NCBI GenBank assembly: GCA_958450365.1
Contig: CAUEEP010000930.1
Coordinates: 1,729,501 to 1,793,500 of the forward strand
Direction: 5' to 3'
From: Mesorhabditis belari
Lineage: Eukaryota; Nematoda; Chromadorea; Rhabditida; Rhabditidae
DNA length: 64,000 nucleotides
The notes beneath the pieces are model-generated. The model was not told where the DNA came from, ran no database searches, and saw only the letters and a program-made list of their open reading frames with translations. The translations under genes and the position numbers were made by a program. Below are positions 57,502 to 64,000 of the stretch, piece after piece; within the stretch, counting starts at the first letter, position 1, and the number at the start of each line of letters is the position of its first letter.

Positions 57502-58181
57502 TTACAATTTCGGTCGAGGACGAGTTCCTGATTTACCCAATTCCGGATTGCCGAGAAGTCGATTGAATCGCATTATCAGATCAACTGGATGCATATTTTC
57601 TGTTTCAAAGCGTAGTCGTTTTCCGTCATCTAAAACAGTTAATGTAATCAAAATCTATTAGCCAAAAGTTTAAAAATCAACGTCAAGCACTACATCAGTA
57701 GGTGGTTTATCTATGTATTTCCCCAATGATAAAAATAAAATTGTAGGTAAGAAAAAATCCTACAAAGAACTGACCTAACGTCGCGACAAAAAATGGTGAT
57801 GACTGATCATTCCGAATGTCGGCTTTCACTCGAAGAGATGGATTTGTCATTTTTATTTTTGGAGCCGAAATAGCTTCCCAGAAACTTCTGAATAAAAAAT
57901 GAACGTTAAAAAGCATTAAACTAACCGAATGGCTCTAGTTGACGGGTGGAAAGGATCAAACGTGATGTCGACTGTTTTCACCTAAACGATAGAAATAATC
58001 TACAGTAAAGGAAATTTAATGGCGCTTTCTTGTCATACTACTTTTACTTTTTTGTTTAGCTTCAAAACGCTTATCTATCAAAATTTACCTTTGCCAAGTT
58101 GAGACCACGGCAAGCCAGCGCAAATCGTTCCCGCGGGACCCACCTCACACCGTACCGTATCCGTTGCCACATTTGACACAT
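57502..58181 (-). CDS. mrpl-53: Mitochondrial large-subunit ribosomal protein mL53
   Basis: Four exons on the minus strand: 58181-58089, 57981-57926, 57887-57775 and 57629-57502, giving 129 aa with agreeing phases. The N-terminus is Arg-rich ('WQRIRYGVRWVPRERFALA') as expected of a mitochondrial presequence. The core has the thioredoxin-like mL53 pattern: 'VKTVDITFDPFHPSTRAIRS' (first strand and helix), 'ADIRNDQSSPFFVATLDDGK' and 'ENMHPVDLIMRFNRL'. In the family this protein is part of the mitoribosome large subunit in the matrix. The start is the first ATG after a tttcag acceptor (58187), and other frames of the first exon do not join in phase. It lies 208 bp after the AK6 stop, which suits polycistronic transcription. 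The neighbouring mitochondrial genes atp-4 and mrpl-36 fit the theme. Confidence 0.85.
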
Positions 58182-58388
58182 CTCGCCTGAAAAATAGAAT
58201 AAATATTATAGCCATCACATGATTGCACTTTTGTGTACGCTGTACAGTTACACAAACTTTTGTCTCAAAGTATACTTTTGTCCAAGACATATTGAGTCAA
58301 ATTCGATTTAAAGACTACATTTATTAACAAAAAGATAACAAATTATAACACAAAAAACACTAAAGTATAAGAATCTAAAATCAATGTA

Positions 58389-59265
58389 TTATTTTTTCCA
58401 CCCAGAAGCCATTTGATATATTTGATCGACATTGGAATCCATCTGCTCAACTGTCTCAGACTAAACTTCGAAAACGAAACTGAGATAATCATTTATAGAA
58501 AACCACTAGTTCGTGTATTCTCTCTGCTGGGTAAGATTCTCGTGCTTCTTCCGTAAGTGATCCAAAAATTTCGCATTCGATATTCTCACGAATCTAAAAA
58601 AGCTAATAAAGAATTTTCGGAAAATTGGAAAACCATTAGCCTACTTTACGATCGGGATATCCGCGTGCTGCTAGTCTGTCATAAAGGAGTGTATTATCGC
58701 AACGAAGCACGATGACAAAATCAAACCATCTGAGAATAGACGTTAGTTGAAAGCGATGGAAAAGCTCTACTTATAAATATTTTAAAAACACCTTTCCGGA
58801 AAAAAGTCGCAACCATGATACTCGACGACTACTCCGCCGTGATCACTATTCATTCGATCCTAAAACAGGATAGACAAGTCAAAAAGAATTTCTTTACCTC
58901 TATATGATCCAATAACTTATCTTCATCGAGAACATGACTTTGATACTCTTCGTCGAATTCCGAATACAAACGATGATTTTTCACTTCTTCGCTAACCTAA
59001 ATGAACAAACTATTCATTACAGTTCAATGTTGAAACTCACGTTAATAAAATCATAGCCGAGTTTTTCTGCAACTTGTGCAGCCAAAGTCGTTTTTCCTGT
59101 GCCTGAAATTTATTTGTAGTAATAGACACAAAGAGTAACACACGGATAATGAGTAAGGCTATATGCACAACAAATTGAGTAAATAATAATTGAAAAATAG
59201 CTAAACCTACCGGGAGATCCAGTGATGAGGATGTTTGGTCGCTGCCTTGTTTCTGGTGTCGCCAT
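58389..59265 (-). CDS. AK6: Adenylate kinase isoenzyme 6 (AK6 / Fap7 / hCINAP family)
   Basis: Seven exons on the minus strand: 59265-59211, 59102-59041, 58996-58898, 58859-58792, 58729-58645, 58593-58507 and 58460-58389, giving 175 aa, the usual length. Walker A 'GSPGTGKTT' is at residues 16-24, followed by 'VAEKLGYDFINVSE', the acidic 'EFDEEYQSHVLDEDKLLD', the signature '[20 protein letters not shown]' and 'RLAARGYPDRKIRENIECEI'. The C-terminal helix contains 'NVDQIYQM'. AK6 proteins are small nuclear ATPases/adenylate kinases needed for late 40S ribosomal subunit assembly (with uS11) and 18S rRNA maturation. The start ATG lies one base after a ttttcag acceptor, consistent with trans-splicing, and the gene is 224 bp downstream of atp-4. 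Confidence 0.93.
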
Positions 59266-59488
59266 TCTGAAAGGGTCAAGATTTGAGAATGACTCACTTT
59301 GCGTATCTTGGAAAAATAAGAAATCAGCGTAATAAGACCACCTTTCAAAAATTCTCCTTGTATCACAGTTTTATTCATTATTTCAAACAAATTGACAAAC
59401 AATGACCATAAATGAATGATGAATGAACAAACAATGTACCCTAAGAACTAAAAATAAAAACGATTTTTGATTCCTATGTTTAATTTAA

Positions 59489-60086
59489 TCAGTTCTTGAC
59501 GTTGATCGATGCATTACGTTTGGCCTCCTCTGCTTGCCGAGCAGCCTCAAATAATACATCCATTTTATTGAAGTATATTAAAGGGTCACTTTCAAAAAGG
59601 GTTCAAAAATCACCTTCTGGCTGAGAAAACTTTTCTCGTCTTTCTTAACTTGATCAAGGAGCTGTTGAATAGTAACGCTTTCGTATGCTGCGGTAAAAGA
59701 TGATTCAACCTGCAGATAATTTTTTATATGAAAAAATAAAAAAGTAGTCACCTTTGGATCTTTAAATGAAACTCCAAGCCTCGAAACACTATCAGCTCCC
59801 AATTGATATTTCTGAGCGACGCGATTCAGTTCCTCCTATAAGCAAGTTTAATAATAAAATGATGGCTTTTTAGAACCTGTAGAGCTTTCTTGACATTTGG
59901 ATCCTTGTTTGCCAATTCGGAGCCGATGCTTTGAAGCTCTTTCACCTAAATCAGATTCAAACAAAATAAGCATTCTTACAGATAAATCAAACTGAACTGA
60001 ATGTAACGAACCTTGCTGATAAATGCTTGTTGAATCAGGTCGCTCCGAAGGGCCTTAGTAGTCGAGAATGCACGACGGAAAAGCAT
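59489..60086 (-). CDS. atp-4: Mitochondrial ATP synthase coupling factor 6 (F6)
   Basis: Four clear exons on the minus strand: 60086-60012, 59945-59877, 59835-59752 and 59709-59614. They encode a short presequence ('MLFRRAFSTTKAL') and the F6 core: 'SDLIQQAFISKVKELQ', 'LANKDPNVKKALQEELNRVA' and 'VSFKDPKVESSFTAAYE'. F6 is a peripheral-stalk subunit of the F1Fo ATP synthase in the inner mitochondrial membrane. The 3' end is odd. After 'FLSQK' a normal donor (gtgatt) occurs, and a coding-like tail ('MDVLFEAARQAEEAKRNA') from 59563 ends at TGA 59489-59491, but no AG acceptor precedes that tail (the sequence is 'cttcaataaa' then ATG). Reading through the donor instead gives a stop at 59578-59580. 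The first option gives about 132 aa and the second about 120. Confidence 0.85.
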
Positions 60087-60297
60087 ACCCTGAAAACGTT
60101 AGTTCCAAGCTACATCTTGGTTGAAACATCGCAGCAGGAAAAAGATACGATCACTGATCACTGAATCCTTTAGGTGAACTTTGCGAGCAAAGTAAAATTT
60201 TTATTCAAAACGAAATAATTAAAACGAAACATACACCCGATAAAAGTGAAAACAAATAATCAATGCTCAACGTTAAAAAAACAACCCCGTACAGCGC

Positions 60298-61456
60298 TTA
60301 TTTCTTCGCCGTCATTGTCAGATTCTGAATGGCGGCCAGTGTTTCGTTGATGCGTGTTTGTGTTTCGCGTAGAGAAGCAACGGAAAGAAGTCGGAGACAT
60401 CTTGCCGCTAAAGTTAAAAATAATTAAAACTGATTAAAATGCCTACCTGAATTTAATGCAGCGTCCTTCTGATCATCAAGACCAACGGGAAAGTTTTTGA
60501 AAGAGAATTCATTCTTAAACAATTTTTTCATTATTGTAGCAAATATGTATGTACTTACCCTTGGCTTCGCTTCTTTCTCCTCATTGGCCCGCTGCCTTAT
60601 TTCATCTTCAGCCAAGTTTTCTTCAATAAATTGACAAGCCGCTCGCAACATAACTTCCTAAAAAAAATATTTTTATAAATTTTAGCTACAAAGAAAACTT
60701 ACAGGATTTGGATGCTCAATGATGCCAAGCGACTTGCATAAATCAACAATTTGCGTTCGAATATTCGTTTCTGTACCTAAAAGACTCTTACCATGATAAA
60801 AAGCTAGAACTTACAGTCGATAGTGTTTAAGGGATTTTTAGAAGACTCTGCCGAAGAAATTCGTGCCTCTCGCAACTTGCTTACTTGATGTGACGTGTAA
60901 TTGTGAACGTTTTCTAAATTTGAACAATGAAACATTCAAACGCAAAGCTGACAAACAAACCATTTTTGTTGTAAATTACATCTACTGCTTGTGAGAGTAA
61001 GTTGTCGCAAACATAGAGGCGAGATATCGAAGGATCGTTTGAAAAATCAATGCCAAATTCAACAAGATACTAAATTGAAACTATCATGAACGTTTACTTT
61101 AAAAGCTGCAAAATTTTAGAAAACTGTTTACAAATTTTAATGACTTCTAATTTAAATTTTAAAAAACCAACTTCCTCCAAACTTTTCGCAAAGGCTTCTT
61201 TGTTTTTTTCGTCCATAAACTTCAGATGCCAATCTTCGGACCGTTTGTTGAAAAATTTTTCGTCGAGATGGGCAACGAGCGAAGCCAGCTCAGAATCATC
61301 TAAACACATATCATTAGCCCTTGAATGTGATAAAATAACGTGGAATTAAGCCTCGAGGTTTGACAGTTTCGTAAATAAAAAAGAACTAAAAGCCTTACCA
61401 TCAAAATCAATTTGTGTCTTTGAGAATCCAACTAGTTTCAGCTTCCTTGCCGACAT
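60298..61456 (-). CDS. RTRAF: RTRAF (CGI-99 / hCLE / C14orf166) homologue, RNA-processing factor
   Basis: Eight exons on the minus strand: 61456-61399, 61299-61172, 61069-60961, 60913-60815, 60776-60703, 60657-60559, 60513-60447 and 60407-60298, giving 247 aa (human protein 244). The N-terminus 'ARKLKLVGFSKTQIDFDDD' and 'RSEDWHLKFMDEKNKEAF' correspond to the first family block. The middle holds 'VDLCKSLGIIEHPNPEVML'. The C-terminus 'ALNSAARCLRLLSVASLR' then 'ETQTRINETLAAIQ' matches the strongly conserved coiled-coil end. In other animals RTRAF binds DDX1, HSPC117/RTCB and FAM98 as part of the tRNA ligase complex and RNA transport granules. This gene is the first of the tight minus-strand cluster. 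The second exon starts at an acceptor chosen by phase (tttag before 61299). Confidence 0.88.
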
Positions 61457-62568
61457 CAGGCTTTGACGAAAGATGCTTTGAGCGATCTAAAGCACACACG
61501 GCTATTATTATAAACTGCAAACAAATGAAAGAGAAATCAGTAGCCGTTAAAATAAAACACGACACACAATCAATGGAGCTGTCAAAAACTATTGTAGTAA
61601 ACAACCTAACGATACTTTTCACGTCAATTCTATGTTGCCTCGTTTCTTTGCTCCCAAAATTTCGTAGAAAAGTTTTAGGCGTAAATGAAATAAACGAGCA
61701 AGTTCCGCAGTGCAATTTTTGGTAAACGAAATTCGGCTGCAGATTTTATTTCTATCTGATCAACCAGGTTGATCTTCACAATAGTCATTTAGTTGCCGGA
61801 ATATCTTGTGTCTTAATAATTACTTGATTAGTTGATTTACTATTGCTATTACTTGATGTTTCGCCAGCTATTTTCAATCTTTCATGCCACATCTGCATCT
61901 AATTTTTCTCCTAAACGATGATTGCTTTAACGTAGGCTTAATAAGCGGACTGGTCGTATAACTAGGTAGGTAGATCCGGATTTTGAATTATCTAGGGGCA
62001 GAACAAGAAATATACATAAGTAGTTTGGTTAGGCTGGTACGGTTTGAGTGTTTTGCCTGTTAAAAATTTTGCATGTGAGTGTTCATTCTACCACCAAATC
62101 TTAACTTTATTGCCGATATTGAGAATGTTATGTGTGCAATGTTTTATTTTATCGTTCTTCCGCCGGCGAGGCTCTTCTCAAAGCCGAGCAGGGTAGATGA
62201 ATTTGCTGCCCATTATCCCATGAAACATTGCAACAACGACCCATCATCTAGAATTCTTTTTTAAAGATTTTTATCGATTTTACTTCGACTATATCAGCGG
62301 TCATTATCTCCATGTGATGCTTCATTGGTTCCCAGTCCTAAATGGGCCTTGTAAACGTGGGGTGAGGGTAAATCTTACTAGGTAGTTGATTTCCACTAGA
62401 TAGGTGCTCTTTGGGTCTTGGAATTCTTGGCAGGCGATGCATTTTGCCAAAATATGATTGTTTCTAAATTTTTGATTTATGAATGTAGTCTTTTAGAGTT
62501 AACCTATCGTAAATGAAGGGCAGAGTCAGGGTGTCGTCGACCATATACCTCGAATTCTCTCATTTCTT
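61457..62568. other. Intergenic region upstream of the cluster; no gene assigned
   Basis: 1.1 kb between the KCTD stop and the RTRAF start. Overlapping open frames on both strands at 61407-61725 have ordinary composition but no recognisable domain or conserved splice partner. 62150-62470 has higher GC and could be decayed coding or repeat sequence. The RTRAF/operon promoter should lie here, but no motif stands out. Confidence 0.5.
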
Positions 62569-63619
62569 TCATATTATACCTGCCATGTACCTGACAAAAG
62601 ATCGCCAGTAGAGGGGTATTGCTTCCGGTCGCCATCCCACGGTATCGCCGACCTAAACTGCTTGCTTACATTTCTTTTAACAGCTGCTTTAACACCTGAA
62701 AGGGGGCAAGAAAGGCATCGCATAGTGCTACCAAATCTGTTATCCCGTAGAACTGAATTTTTAGTTTTCTTCATGAATTGCTTTTTTTGGCTCACCAATG
62801 ATTCTTTCCGAAGCTCTTCTACAGTTTTATCATCTTTGGGCATGATAAAGAATTCGGCTCCATCTCGTAGGAAATTCAAAATTCTGAACGAATATGATTT
62901 CTGAAATTTCTCTTCATCCAACCGATTAAAGTTTGTAGGATCTCGGTCAATGAAAATTTCCTGATCTTGCTGTGTACTTGTCCATCTTTCTTCGACCATT
63001 GTAGCCAAGACCTAAATTCCTTTATTTAATAGCTAAATTCCTTTATTCCGTTTCTATATTTTTGTGCGTTGAATTTGAGATGGATTTTATCAATTTGTTT
63101 TTTTCAGGAATGAATACTTCCGTCGTTCGCCTGGTTATGCGGAATGGAGTTGAACTTTCTCGAAGGATACTCGGTGTGCCCACAACGCCAATGCATCAAC
63201 AAACGGCCGATTTCAAAGTGAAGACCCGTTTGAAGCTTCGATGTCGATCTTGTTACTTCATTCGAGTGGAAGGACGTCTTCATGTGGAATGTAATGAACA
63301 TCCGAGGCACAAACAACGAGAAATTTTTAATGTCAAACTTCTTTGGTAATTTTTGCGTTTACTATTACAATTAATGTTTTTTTTTATTTTTGAATGAATG
63401 GGTATTGTACATATTTAGTTCATAGAATCTAGGGTTTTCTTCGTAAGTCATCTTTAAATCGTGCTGCTAAATTTTGTTTTAAAACAAGTTTCATTAAAAG
63501 TCATTTTAATTCAATGGTTTCTTAAAACTTACAGTATCTCGATAACGAGTTAGAGTGAAAACACTTGTTTCGAAAAGTTGTCCGCCAACATTCAGACGAA
63601 CACGGCCGTCTTCTTTCAT
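62569..63619 (-). CDS. KCTD-type BTB (K+ channel tetramerisation T1) domain protein, short (115 aa)
   Basis: Four exons on the minus strand: 63619-63533, 63011-62923, 62883-62796 and 62652-62569, with agreeing phases. The T1/BTB domain fills most of the protein: 'VRLNVGGQLFETSVFTLTRY' at residues 7-26, 'EIFIDRDPTNF', then 'RILNFLRDGAEFFIMPKDDK' and 'VEELRKE'. KCTD proteins form pentamers and often act as adaptors for CUL3 ubiquitin ligases; there are no channel segments. The last exon ('VGDTVGWRPEAIPLYWRSFV') follows directly. The usual second half of the T1 domain ('FY.L..L' type) is brief or missing, so an exon may have been overlooked. The 39-base intron at 62922-62884 is in frame, so an unspliced form would also be open. 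mrpl-36 sits on the opposite strand inside the first intron. Confidence 0.8.
63110..63349 (+). CDS. mrpl-36: Mitochondrial large-subunit ribosomal protein bL36m
   Basis: Single-exon frame of 79 aa. The ATG at 63110 lies two bases after a tttttcag acceptor, so a trans-spliced start is likely, and the longer upstream frame is not needed. Residues 36-79 match bacterial L36: 'KVKTRLKLRCRSCYFIRVEG' then 'HVECNEHPRHKQRE'. The zinc-ribbon ligands are Cys45, Cys48, Cys61 and His67. The first 35 residues serve as a mitochondrial presequence. In the family bL36m sits in the large mitoribosomal subunit near the GTPase-associated region. The gene lies entirely within the first intron of the minus-strand KCTD gene, so the two transcripts run through each other. 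Confidence 0.92.
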   Translation: MNTSVVRLVMRNGVELSRRILGVPTTPMHQQTADFKVKTRLKLRCRSCYFIRVEGRLHVECNEHPRHKQREIFNVKLLW

Positions 63620-64000
63620 GCTAAAATAAAAAAATTGCGTTGGAAAAATCGAAGAAAGTTTTAGGAAGAAAAGTGAGTTGCAAAAAACAAAGTACTCTCT
63701 CAGAGTCGGGAACTTGCGCAAAATTTGATTACTTTGTTCAAGGACGGCCCTTTAAATACTTTCTCCCATCACTTTATTTAGCATTAAATAGGGGAAAGCT
63801 ACATAAAGTGTGTTAAAATGTAGATGTTTGCGTTAAAAAGTTCCTGTTGTGTTTCATTTCTCGTTAGATCGAAATCTTATAGTGAGGCCTTTGAGAGGGC
63901 ACTCAAGTAGTCGAAACACGCACGCACACACGCCCCTTCTCCGATTAATTAATCCCACGTCAACTCCGTTTGAAGTTTTCTTTTAATCTGATTCTTCTCG
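63620..64000. other. Upstream region of the KCTD gene; nothing else seen
   Basis: AT-rich sequence with a short GC-richer patch at 63915-63940 (acgc repeats). No further exon is supported before the window ends. Confidence 0.5.

Larger units (their letters stand above)
54703..61456 (-). other. Putative five-gene nematode operon
   Basis: Same-strand order RTRAF, atp-4, AK6, mrpl-53, LACT, with stop-to-start gaps of about 212, 224, 208 and 395 bp. The internal genes atp-4, AK6 and mrpl-53 have tttcag-type acceptors within a few bases of the ATG. This is the usual signature of C. elegans-type operons processed by SL2 trans-splicing. The last gap is large, so LACT may be independent. No transcript evidence is available. 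Confidence 0.6.

Noticed and set aside
59037..59402. 121-codon minus-strand frame over the AK6 start region
   Set aside because: It runs across the first AK6 intron and upstream sequence in a different frame from the P-loop protein; the spliced AK6 model explains the region.
61407..61725. Overlapping frames of about 100 codons on both strands upstream of RTRAF
   Set aside because: They mirror each other, overlap the RTRAF first exon, and show no family features.

Overview
The window looks like nuclear DNA of a rhabditid nematode related to Caenorhabditis. The evidence is AT-rich sequence, many short introns (39-100 bp) with gt donors and tttcag acceptors placed only a few bases before start codons (consistent with trans-splicing), and tightly spaced same-strand genes. 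Protein matches point the same way: a MAB-10/NAB family protein, a DUF268 protein, a nematode LACT-type beta-lactamase-fold protein and short QWG-type secreted peptides. All gene models were spliced by hand. Each main model closes in frame across all its junctions, but none has been checked against RNA or a database.

Layout. Positions 1-16,740 hold no confident gene, only tandem repeats, a duplicated gene-like segment and foldback elements. 16,741-19,437 (or 19,664) is a peptide-type class A GPCR on +. 19.7-25.4 kb is pyrimidine-rich non-coding DNA with a few GC-rich islands. 25,479-29,699 is mab-10 on +, with transposable-element remnants in two introns. 29.7-36.5 kb is non-coding with several foldback elements. 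36,507-39,796 is an unrecognised polytopic membrane protein on -. 42.5-44.05 kb has two small secreted Gly/Met-rich peptide genes on -. 44.7-45.9 kb has a 28S rRNA fragment next to an internally deleted mariner. 49,901-52,270 is a DUF268 membrane protein on +. 51.7-54.5 kb is a nest of palindromic elements around a broken transposase-like gene.

54.7-61.5 kb is a dense minus-strand cluster, in transcription order RTRAF, ATP synthase coupling factor 6 (atp-4), adenylate kinase 6, mitochondrial ribosomal protein mL53 and a LACT protein. Gaps are about 210, 220, 210 and 395 bp, which suggests a nematode operon with housekeeping functions in RNA processing, mitochondrial energy, ribosome assembly and mitochondrial translation. 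62,569-63,619 is a small KCTD-type BTB protein on -, whose first intron contains mitochondrial ribosomal protein bL36m on the opposite strand.

I saw no phage-like, CRISPR or prokaryotic system. The most unusual material is the set of palindromic elements (one with an empty target site in the same window), the nested mrpl-36, the atp-4 last exon that lacks an AG acceptor, and the LACT gene that ends early beside inserted repeats.
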